Shown here one piece after another: positions 7,540-14,119 of a DNA stretch of 64,000 nt. Under the pieces are notes generated by a model. The model did no database searches. It was not told the DNA's origin and worked only from the letters and a program-made list of their open reading frames with translations. Position 1 is the first letter of the stretch, and the number at the start of each line of letters is the position of its first letter. Source of the stretch: Deltaproteobacteria bacterium. GTDB taxonomy: Bacteria; Desulfobacterota; Binatia; UTPRO1. The stretch is taken from positions 1-64,000 of the forward strand of contig JADYZW010000019.1 of assembly GCA_020852955.1 (NCBI GenBank), written 5' to 3'. The translations under genes and the position numbers were made by a program.

Positions 7540-8718
7540 ATGGACCTGCAGCTCGCGCCGAAACACCTCGAGTTCCGCGACCGACTGCGCGCCTGGCTCG
7601 CCGCCAACATGCGGCGCCCCTGGCGCGCGGAGCTGCGCGATCCCGCCGCCACCGAAGACGGGCTCATGGAGTTCCGCCGCGGATGGCAGAAGAAGCTCTA
7701 CGAGGCCGGCTATCTCGGGATGGACTGGCCGCGCGAATGGGGCGGCCGCGGCGCCGGCGAGGTCGAGAAGGCCGTCTTCGAGGAGGAGATGGCGCGCGCG
7801 GACGCGCCGCCCATCCTCAATACGCTCGGCATCGGCTTGCTCGGTCCGGCGCTCATCCATCACGGCAGCGAGGAGCAGCGTCGCCGGTTCATTCCGTCGA
7901 TGCTCTCCGGCGACGAGATCTGGTGTCAGGGTTTCAGCGAGCCCGGCTCGGGCAGCGACCTCGCCTCGCTGCGCACGAGCGCGCGGCTCGACGGCGACGA
8001 CTTCGTTCTGAACGGCCAGAAAATCTGGACGACGTTCGGGCCGTGGGCCGACTGGATCTTCGTGCTCGCCCGCACCGACTCGAAGGACCGCTACGGCGGC
8101 ATCTCCTTCATCCTCTGCAAGCTCGACACGCCGGGAGTGACGGTCCGGCCGCTCCGGCAGATCACCGGCGAGAGCGAGTTCGGCGAGGTCTTTTTCGAGG
8201 ACGCGCGGGTGCCGCGGACGCATCTCGTCGGCCGGATCGGCGAGGGATGGCGGATCGCCATGACGGTGCTCGCGTACGAGCGCGGCGCCATGTCGCTGGC
8301 GGCGTCGGCGCGCTACGGCCGCGACCTCGATCGTCTCGCGGCGGCCTGCAAGGAGTACGGCCGCGCCGATGCCGCGGTGCGCGAGAAGCTCGCGCGGTTG
8401 CTGGTCGAGAACGAGGTGATGCGCGCGAACGGCATCCGCACCCTCGCGTATTTCGCCGAGGGCAAGACGCCCGGGCCCGAGTCGTCGATCGAGAAGATCT
8501 ACTGGAGCGAGTTCGACAAGCGCTTCCGCGACGCCGCCCTCGACCTCCTGGGTCCGGGAGGACAGCTGCTGCGCACGAGCCCCGATGCGCGGCCCGACGT
8601 CGACTGGGCGCGCGAGTTCCTCTGGTCCCGCGCTGGAACGATCTACTCCGGCTCCTCCGAGATCCAGCGCAACATCATCGCCAAGCGGGTGCTGAACCTG
8701 CCGCAGGACGCGCGATGA
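7540..8718 (+). CDS. Acyl-CoA dehydrogenase, large subunit of an adjacent pair
   Basis: FAD-dependent alpha,beta-dehydrogenation of an acyl-CoA, electrons passing to ETF. The 392-residue product has all three family domains: N-terminal helices, the beta domain with CQGFSEPGSGSDLASL (around residue 130), and the C-terminal helical domain ending in IYSGSSEIQRNIIAKRVLNLP. The Glu of the usual YEGT motif is Ser here, as in heteromeric steroid-type FadE proteins that place the base elsewhere. AAGGAGGAG lies six bases ahead of ATG 7540. The stop overlaps the next gene (ATGA), so the two subunits are probably made together. Confidence 0.9.
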   Translation: MDLQLAPKHLEFRDRLRAWLAANMRRPWRAELRDPAATEDGLMEFRRGWQKKLYEAGYLGMDWPREWGGRGAGEVEKAVFEEEMARADAPPILNTLGIGLLGPALIHHGSEEQRRRFIPSMLSGDEIWCQGFSEPGSGSDLASLRTSARLDGDDFVLNGQKIWTTFGPWADWIFVLARTDSKDRYGGISFILCKLDTPGVTVRPLRQITGESEFGEVFFEDARVPRTHLVGRIGEGWRIAMTVLAYERGAMSLAASARYGRDLDRLAAACKEYGRADAAVREKLARLLVENEVMRANGIRTLAYFAEGKTPGPESSIEKIYWSEFDKRFRDAALDLLGPGGQLLRTSPDARPDVDWAREFLWSRAGTIYSGSSEIQRNIIAKRVLNLPQDAR

Positions 8719-9767
8719 GGTTCGAGCTCTCCGAGGACCAGGCGCTGCTCCGCAGCTCCACACGCGATTTTCTGGCCAGCGAGCTGCCGCTCGAGAAGAG
8801 CCGGGCGGTGATGGAGCATTCCGAGGCCGGCTACGACCCGGCCGAGTGGCGGCGGCTCGCCGAGATGGGCTACGTCGGCCTCGTGCTGCCCGCGAGCGTC
8901 GGCGGGCAGGGGCTCGGCGCCGTCGAGCTCGCGGTCGTCCTCGAGGAGATGGGTCGCGCCTGCGCGCCGGGACCGTTCCTCGACGTCGTGCTGGCTGCGT
9001 CGCTGGTGGCGGACGCCGGCGTCGCCGACGCGCTCGTGCGCGACGTCGTGGCCGGCGAGAAGCTCGTCGCGATCGCCCGCCACGACGCGCCGTTCGCGGG
9101 AACCGCCGCGGCGGCCGTGGTCGCGCGCGGCGGGCGCGTGCGCGGCACCAAGTATTTCGTGCCGTTCGCGGCGAGCGCCGGTGCGCTGGTCGTGGCCACG
9201 GTGGACGGGCTCGGTCTCGTCGAAGGGCCGTTCGAGACGACCCCGCTCCAGACGTTCGATCCCGCGCAGCGGTTCGCCGACGTCGCCCTCGATCACGCGG
9301 CGACGCCGCTCGGCGGCGGGGCGGACCTCGCGCGTGTCGATCGGCTGGGGGCGGTCGGCGCGAGCGCGATGCTGCTCGGCCTCATGAGCCGGTGCCTCGA
9401 GGCGACGCTCGAGTACGTGCGGACGCGGCAGACCTTCGGGCGGCCGATCGGCACGTTCCAGGCGCTGCAGCACCGCATGGCCGACATGCTGCTGAAGGTC
9501 GAGTCGACCCGCTCGGCGGTCTATCGCGCCGCGTGGACCTTCGACGCCGGCGCGCCGGAGGCGGCGCTCGCGTGCGCCGCCGCGAAGGCGTACGCCGGCG
9601 ACGCGGCGCGCCACGTCTGCGGCGAGGCGATCCAGATGCACGGCGGCATCGGCTTCACGTGGGAGCTCGACCTGCACCTGTACTTCAAGCGCGCGAAGAC
9701 GCTCGAGCAGCACTACGGGTCCACCGAGGCGCAGCTCGAGGCGGCACTGGCGGCGGCGGGCTACTAG
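8715..9767 (+). CDS. Acyl-CoA dehydrogenase, small subunit of an adjacent pair
   Basis: 350 residues, shorter than typical acyl-CoA dehydrogenases. It begins MRFELSEDQALLRSSTRDFLASE and has the C-terminal FAD-binding helices (TRQTFGRPIGTFQALQHRMADM, QMHGGIGFTWELDLHLYFKRAK). It ends in EQHYGSTEAQL with no YEGT glutamate. In actinobacterial sterol catabolism, adjacent long and short FadE genes encode alpha2beta2 enzymes for bulky CoA esters, and this pair has that arrangement. ATG 8715 overlaps the upstream stop (8716-8718). Only 16 bases separate its stop from the convergent HAD gene. Confidence 0.88.
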   Translation: MRFELSEDQALLRSSTRDFLASELPLEKSRAVMEHSEAGYDPAEWRRLAEMGYVGLVLPASVGGQGLGAVELAVVLEEMGRACAPGPFLDVVLAASLVADAGVADALVRDVVAGEKLVAIARHDAPFAGTAAAAVVARGGRVRGTKYFVPFAASAGALVVATVDGLGLVEGPFETTPLQTFDPAQRFADVALDHAATPLGGGADLARVDRLGAVGASAMLLGLMSRCLEATLEYVRTRQTFGRPIGTFQALQHRMADMLLKVESTRSAVYRAAWTFDAGAPEAALACAAAKAYAGDAARHVCGEAIQMHGGIGFTWELDLHLYFKRAKTLEQHYGSTEAQLEAALAAAGY

Positions 9768-9783
9768 GCTTCCGGGCGCGGTC

Positions 9784-10458
9784 TCAGCGGCGCGAGGCGC
9801 CCGCGGCGAGCGCGTCGAGCACGGAGAGCACGCGCCGCGTGTCGTCGTAGCGGAGCGTCTGCCAGCCGAGGGCGCGCGCCGCCTTCAGGTTCACGCCGAG
9901 GTCGTCGACGAAGAAGATCGACGCGTGCGGCAGCCCGAGGCGCTCGCGCGTGAGCTCGTAGATGGCGGGCTCGGGCTTGCGCATCCCGACGTCGCACGAG
10001 TCCACCACGACGTCGAACAGGCGTTCCACGTCGAGCAGCGACCGCCAGGTGCCGCGCCACTCCGGGATGTTGTTCGTGAGGAGCGCGGTCGGCATGCGGG
10101 TGCGGATGCGGGCCGCCGCCGCGACGATCTCGGGACGCAGGCGCTGCGTCGGCGCCGGGCCGCCGTTCCCCATGAAGTTGCGCGCGTCGGCCTCGGATAG
10201 GTCGCGTCCCTGCTCGCGTGCGAGCGCCCGCAGTCGGGTGACGAAGTCCGCGAAGGTTGCCTCGCCCCGCTCGACCGCCGACCAGATGCCCTCGTCGTCG
10301 TCGAAGAGGTCGCGCCGGATCGCGCGCCAGGCGTCCGGCGTGAGGCCGTGCCGATCCCCGAAGGCCCGTACCGACTCGACGCCGCCCGCGAGGAACACGC
10401 CGCCGAGGTCGAACACCGCCGCTTTGACGCGCGTCGTGTCGATGCCTTCGATCACCAT
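9784..10458 (-). CDS. HAD-superfamily hydrolase, subfamily IA
   Basis: The 224-residue product contains the four HAD motifs: FDLGGV (nucleophile Asp, about residue 17), LLTNN (motif II), MRKPEPAIY (motif III Lys) and FVDDLGVN (motif IV). The DxGGV form, with Gly in place of the second Asp, is typical of the subgroup related to the soluble epoxide hydrolase N-domain and the ACAD10 phosphatase domain. Its place beside acyl-CoA dehydrogenases is suggestive because ACAD10/11 proteins fuse such a domain to an acyl-CoA dehydrogenase acting on 4-hydroxyacyl-CoAs; that link is inference. Confidence 0.85.
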   Translation of the reverse strand: MVIEGIDTTRVKAAVFDLGGVFLAGGVESVRAFGDRHGLTPDAWRAIRRDLFDDDEGIWSAVERGEATFADFVTRLRALAREQGRDLSEADARNFMGNGGPAPTQRLRPEIVAAAARIRTRMPTALLTNNIPEWRGTWRSLLDVERLFDVVVDSCDVGMRKPEPAIYELTRERLGLPHASIFFVDDLGVNLKAARALGWQTLRYDDTRRVLSVLDALAAGASRR

Positions 10459-10467
10459 GCGTCGTCG

Positions 10468-10496
10468 TCCCTAGCGTCCGCCGCCGGGTGTGTCCA
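10468..10496 (-). promoter_or_regulatory. Candidate promoter of the HAD hydrolase gene
   Basis: TGGACA (10496-10491), 17 bases, TAGGGA (10473-10468), with a gap of 9 bases to the ATG. Confidence 0.5.
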
Positions 10497-10523
10497 TTGC
10501 GCGGGCGCAGGTGTGCTTCGGCC

Positions 10524-10552
10524 TTGCTCCGCCGGGAGGTGCGGCGTATCAC
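10524..10552 (+). promoter_or_regulatory. Candidate promoter of the dienoyl-CoA isomerase-like gene
   Basis: TTGCTC (10524-10529), 17 bases, TATCAC (10547-10552), nearly the same as the acyl-CoA dehydrogenase promoter at 7436-7464. Confidence 0.6.
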
Positions 10553-10576
10553 CGACGCCACATCAGGGGGGTTCGC

Positions 10577-11386
10577 ATGGCCTATCAAGTCTTCGAGATC
10601 GAACGCGAGCAGCACGTCGCGACCGTCTGGCTCGCGAACCCGGAGAAGCGCAACGCCATGGGGCCCGCCTTCTGGGACGAGCTGCCGCGCGTCATGGACG
10701 AGCTCGTGAACGACGAGTCCGTCCGCGCGATCGTCATCGCCGCGCGGGGCCCGCACTTCACTGTCGGCCTCGACTTGAAGGCTATGGGCGGTGGCATCAT
10801 CGAGGGCGGGAGCGGCGCCGGCGCCCGCAAGCGTCTTCTCGACTTCATCCTCAAGATCCAGCGTACGGTGACGGCGGTGGCGCGTTGCGAGAAGCCGGTG
10901 ATCGCCGTCGCCCACGGCTATTGCATCGGCGGCGGTATCGATCTGCTCACGGCCTGCGACATACGCATCGCGGCCGCCGACGTAGTCTTCAGCGTCCGCG
11001 AGACGAAGATGGCCATGGTCGCCGACGTCGGGACGCTGCAGCGCCTGCCGGGGATCATCGGCAAGGGGCACGTGGCGGAGCTCGCACTCAGCGGCGACGA
11101 CTTCGGGGCCGAACGCGCGCGCGCGCTCGGGTTCGTGAACCACGTGCACCCGGATCAGGCATCGGCCCTGGCGGCGGCCCGGGCGCTCGCGGCCCGGATC
11201 GCCGCCAACTCGCCGCTCGCCGTGACCGGAACCAAGCGCGTGCTCGAGTACTGCGCGGACAAGAGCATCGAGGACGGCCTGACCTACGTGGCGACGTGGA
11301 ACGCCGCCTTCGTGGCGAGCGAGGACCTCCGGGAAGCGGTCATGGCGTTCATGGAAAAGCGCGCGCCGACCTTCCATGGCCGGTGA
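10577..11386 (+). CDS. Crotonase-family protein, likely delta(3,5)-delta(2,4)-dienoyl-CoA isomerase
   Basis: A 269-residue crotonase fold with the oxyanion-hole segments [13 protein letters not shown] (about 58-70) and [14 protein letters not shown] (115-128). Two acidic residues, E142 in RETKM and D150 in [10 protein letters not shown], are eight apart, the spacing and context of the catalytic pair in mammalian ECH1. This favours dienoyl-CoA isomerase (unsaturated fatty acyl-CoA oxidation) over a plain hydratase. ATG 10577 is preceded by AGGGGGG. It follows the acyl-CoA dehydrogenase and HAD genes and has a near-identical promoter to the former, so the two are probably co-regulated. Confidence 0.85.
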   Translation: MAYQVFEIEREQHVATVWLANPEKRNAMGPAFWDELPRVMDELVNDESVRAIVIAARGPHFTVGLDLKAMGGGIIEGGSGAGARKRLLDFILKIQRTVTAVARCEKPVIAVAHGYCIGGGIDLLTACDIRIAAADVVFSVRETKMAMVADVGTLQRLPGIIGKGHVAELALSGDDFGAERARALGFVNHVHPDQASALAAARALAARIAANSPLAVTGTKRVLEYCADKSIEDGLTYVATWNAAFVASEDLREAVMAFMEKRAPTFHGR

Positions 11387-11506
11387 GCCCGGCGGCGCAT
11401 TGACGCTTCCGCGCCGGCGGTTCCGTGTGACACACTGAGGGTCTCCGCGCGCCGCGCACCCGCGCCGGGCGCGATACCCAGAACATTCGACTCCGGAGGT
11501 GGCACC

Positions 11507-12484
11507 ATGACGATCGAGCAACACTTGTCGCGCGAGTTCCTGCGTGTCGTGGAGGAGGCGGCGATCGCCAGCGCGCGTACGATGGGACAGGGGCAGCGTC
11601 GGTACTCGGACCAGGTCGCCGTCGAGGCGATGCGCAAGGCGATGGACACGGTGTCGATGCGCGGCACGATCGTCATCGGCGAGGGCGAGCGCGACGAGGC
11701 GCCGATGCTCTTCATCGGCGAGAAGGTCGGACGGCAGATGCCGGATGAGCCGGAGGTCGACATCGCGGTCGATCCGCTGGAAGGCACCAACCTCTGCGCC
11801 ACGGGCGAGCCGAACTCGATCGCCGTGCTCGCGGCGGCGAACAAGGGCGGCCTCCTGCACGCGCCCGACTGCTACATGGAGAAGATCATCGTCGGCCCCG
11901 CGGCCAAGGGTGCGGTGCACCTCGACGCGACGCCCAAGGAGAACCTCCAGGTCATCGCCAAGCGGCTCGGGCGCCAGGTGAAGGACCTCGTCGTGATCGT
12001 GCTCGACCGGCCGCGCCACGAGCAGCTCATCGAGGAGATCCGCAGCGCCGGCGCGCGGATCCGGCTGATCTCCGACGGCGACCTCTCGGCGGGCATCTCG
12101 GCCGCGGTCCGCGGCACCAACGTCCACGCCGTCATGGGCATCGGCGGCGCGCCCGAAGGCGTGCTCGCGGCCGCCGCGATCCGGTGTCTGAACGGCGGCA
12201 TGCAGGGCCGGCTCGTGCCCACGAAGGAAGGCCAGGAAGAACGCATGCGGGCGATGGGGATCACGGATCCGCGCCGCATCTTCACCGAGCGCGACCTGGC
12301 GCCCGGCCCCGAGATCATCTTCGCGGCTTGCGGCGTCACCGACGGCACGTTCATGCGCGGCGTCCGCTTCTTCGGCCACGGGGCGCGCACGAGCTCGCTC
12401 ATCATGTCGCTCAGCGACCGGATGATCCGCTTCATCGACAGTGTGCGGCTCGACGGCACGCCCGACGTGGTCGTCGAGTTCTGA
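11507..12484 (+). CDS. glpX: Class II fructose-1,6-bisphosphatase, GlpX type
   Basis: Hydrolyses fructose-1,6-bisphosphate to fructose-6-phosphate in gluconeogenesis; lithium-sensitive metal phosphatase fold. The 325-residue length is standard. Motifs: [11 protein letters not shown] (residues 58-68), the metal site [11 protein letters not shown] (85-95), [10 protein letters not shown] (about 187-196) and [14 protein letters not shown]. The first residues, with [20 protein letters not shown], match the family. ATG 11507 follows GGAGG by seven bases. No other glycolytic gene is near. A strong hairpin follows the stop codon. Confidence 0.95.
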   Translation: MTIEQHLSREFLRVVEEAAIASARTMGQGQRRYSDQVAVEAMRKAMDTVSMRGTIVIGEGERDEAPMLFIGEKVGRQMPDEPEVDIAVDPLEGTNLCATGEPNSIAVLAAANKGGLLHAPDCYMEKIIVGPAAKGAVHLDATPKENLQVIAKRLGRQVKDLVVIVLDRPRHEQLIEEIRSAGARIRLISDGDLSAGISAAVRGTNVHAVMGIGGAPEGVLAAAAIRCLNGGMQGRLVPTKEGQEERMRAMGITDPRRIFTERDLAPGPEIIFAACGVTDGTFMRGVRFFGHGARTSSLIMSLSDRMIRFIDSVRLDGTPDVVVEF

Positions 12485-12494
12485 CCCGCCGCGC

Positions 12495-12543
12495 GCGTCG
12501 ACTCGCCGGAGCGGGGGCGTCGGCCGTGGAGTCGACGCCCCCG
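12495..12543 (+). terminator. Terminator hairpin after glpX with a mutually exclusive alternative stem
   Basis: The downstream stem pairs GGGGGCGTCG (12513-12522) with CGACGCCCCC (12533-12542), extended by one pair on the outside, and is followed by GTTGCGTTT. An upstream stem pairs GCGTCGACTC (12495-12504) with GAGTCGACGC (12529-12538). The two share 12533-12538 and cannot coexist. Confidence 0.65.
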
Positions 12544-12680
12544 TTGCGTTTCAGGCGGAGAGGGGCAGCTCGCGGCGCGGCGCGCGTATCGGAGAGGACG
12601 CCGAGCTTCCGGTAGCGATGCTCGGGGCGCTCGGCGAGCGTGCTGGACCGAGCCGTCCGACACGACGCGGGTCCGGCTTC

Positions 12681-12709
12681 TTCCGGCGCCGAGGGGCGTT
12701 TGGTAACGT
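12681..12709 (+). promoter_or_regulatory. Candidate promoter of queE
   Basis: TTCCGG (12681-12686), 17 bases, TAACGT (12704-12709). The -10 ends 7 bases before the GTG start at 12717, and no Shine-Dalgarno sequence is present. Confidence 0.5.
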
Positions 12710-12716
12710 CGCGCCG

Positions 12717-13424
12717 GTGTATTCCCGGTCGGGCGATCGCCTGCGCATCGCCGAGACGTTCCACTCCATCCAGGGGGAAGGCGGCCTCCTCGGCGTACCG
12801 TCGTTCTTCATCCGGACGACCGGCTGCAACCTGCGCTGCGAGTGGTGCGATACGCCCTACACGTCGTGGGAGCCCGAGGGCGAGTGGTGGACCATCGACG
12901 ACCTCGTGGCAGCGGCGCCCCCGGCGGCCCGTCACGTCGTGGTCACCGGCGGCGAGCCGCTCCTCTGGACCAACCTGTCGCGCCTGACGGGGGCGCTCCG
13001 CGCGGCGGGTCGGCACGTCACCATCGAGACCGCCGGCACCGTGTTCCGATCGGTGCCGTGCGACCTGATGTCGATCTCTCCGAAGCTCTCGAACTCCGAT
13101 CCGAGCGCGGCCCGCGGCGCGGCGGTGCGCGCCGATCACGCGCGCAAGCGCCTCGATCGCGACGTTCTGGCGCGCCTGCTCGAGCGCTATGCCTGCCAGC
13201 TGAAGTTCGTCGTGGCCGAGCCGGGCGACGTGGTCGAGATCGACGAACTCATGGCGCGACTGCCGCCCGTCGCGCCGGCATCCGTGCTCCTCATGCCGCT
13301 CGGGACCGAGCGCGCCGCGATCGCCCGACGGGCGCCGTGGATCGCCGATCTGTGCAAAGCGCGCGGCTATCGGTATACGCCGCGGCTCCACATCGACCTC
13401 TACGGCGACACCCGCGGCACCTGA
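12717..13424 (+). CDS. queE: QueE, 7-carboxy-7-deazaguanine synthase
   Basis: Radical SAM enzyme that rearranges carboxytetrahydropterin to CDG, an early step to queuosine and preQ0. The 235-residue product has FHSIQGEGGLLGVPSFFIR followed by C37, C41 and C44 in GCNLRCEWC, the CX3CX2C cluster, and VVTGGEPLLW for SAM binding. GTG 12717 precedes the conserved core by the usual distance and follows a -10 element by 7 bases. QueC, QueD and QueF are not in the window. The next gene begins 9 bases after the stop, in the same transcription unit. Confidence 0.92.
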   Translation: MYSRSGDRLRIAETFHSIQGEGGLLGVPSFFIRTTGCNLRCEWCDTPYTSWEPEGEWWTIDDLVAAAPPAARHVVVTGGEPLLWTNLSRLTGALRAAGRHVTIETAGTVFRSVPCDLMSISPKLSNSDPSAARGAAVRADHARKRLDRDVLARLLERYACQLKFVVAEPGDVVEIDELMARLPPVAPASVLLMPLGTERAAIARRAPWIADLCKARGYRYTPRLHIDLYGDTRGT

Positions 13425-13433
13425 GGAGGAGTG

Positions 13434-14018
13434 ATGAAGCGCATCGAGTTCTTCTACGATTATGCGAGCACGTACAGCTATCTGGCGCACCGGGAGATCG
13501 AGGCGCTCGCCGCGCGCTCCGGGGCGGAGATCGTCTTCAAGCCGATGGTCCTCGGCTTCGTCTTCAAGGCGACGGGAAACGGCATGCCGGCCGCCGTCCC
13601 CGCCAAGGCCGCCTACATGGTCCACGACGTCCGTCGATGGGTCGGACGCTACGGCCTCCAGTTCCACATGCCGAGCGTGTTCCCGGTGAACACGATCCGC
13701 GCGTTACGCGCCGCGGTCGCGGCACTGGAGGACGGAACGTTTCCGGCCTACCACCATGCGGTGATGCATGCGTATTGGGCGAACGACCAGGATATTGGTG
13801 ATGGCGAGACCCTGGCGGCGATCGCGGCCGCCGCCGGCCTCGACGGCCGGCGAATCGTCGCGCGCGCCGAGGAGCCCGCGATCAAGGACCGGCTCAAGGC
13901 GAACACCGACGAAGCGGTCCGGCGCGGAGCGTTCGGCGCACCGACGTTCTTCGTCGGCGACGAGATGTTCTGGGGAAACGACCGCCTCGAGTTCGTCGAG
14001 GAAGCGCTGTCGGGGTAG
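13434..14018 (+). CDS. DsbA-fold 2-hydroxychromene-2-carboxylate isomerase/FrnE-like protein
   Basis: The 194-residue product begins with RIEFFYDYASTYSYLAHREIE, the thioredoxin-like start of the HCCA isomerase/kappa-GST family, in which a Ser/Thr replaces the CXXC thiols. The C-terminal GAFGAPTFFVGDEMFWGNDRLEFVEEAL is the conserved cis-Pro and substrate region. The family performs glutathione-dependent isomerisation in aromatic catabolism or unknown thiol chemistry. AGGAGGA ends three bases before ATG 13434; a GTG at 13431 is too close to it. It is coupled to queE by position only, and no shared function is evident. Confidence 0.85.
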   Translation: MKRIEFFYDYASTYSYLAHREIEALAARSGAEIVFKPMVLGFVFKATGNGMPAAVPAKAAYMVHDVRRWVGRYGLQFHMPSVFPVNTIRALRAAVAALEDGTFPAYHHAVMHAYWANDQDIGDGETLAAIAAAAGLDGRRIVARAEEPAIKDRLKANTDEAVRRGAFGAPTFFVGDEMFWGNDRLEFVEEALSG

Positions 14019-14047
14019 CTTCGTGCGGCTGGCGGCGGTCGGTTTCG

Positions 14048-14076
14048 TTGGCGGCCAGACGCCGGCGCGTGATAGG
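14048..14076 (+). promoter_or_regulatory. Candidate promoter of the RNase E/G gene
   Basis: TTGGCG (14048-14053), 17 bases, GATAGG (14071-14076). Confidence 0.5.
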
Positions 14077-14083
14077 ACGGCGC

Positions 14084-14107
14084 GGGTAGTGGTTGGGGGG
14101 GAGGGGG
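14084..14107 (+). promoter_or_regulatory. G-tract cluster in the RNase E/G leader
   Basis: G3, G7 and G5 tracts at 14084-14086, 14095-14101 and 14103-14107. The G7 can supply two tracts, so a three-tier G-quadruplex is possible. It includes the only candidate ribosome binding site of the gene at 14120. Confidence 0.4.
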
Positions 14108-14119
14108 TTCCAGCCCAGT

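Noticed and set aside
7540..9767. Two unrelated acyl-CoA dehydrogenases
   Set aside because: The ATGA overlap, unequal length and missing YEGT glutamate in both favour a heteromeric pair.
12545..12716. preQ1 riboswitch before queE
   Set aside because: The preQ1 aptamer core was not found and the region is GC-rich; the predicted queE transcript is leaderless.
12551..12829. A small minus-strand ORF over the queE start
   Set aside because: Overlaps the queE promoter and start, has no ribosome site or domain and is Arg/Pro-rich.
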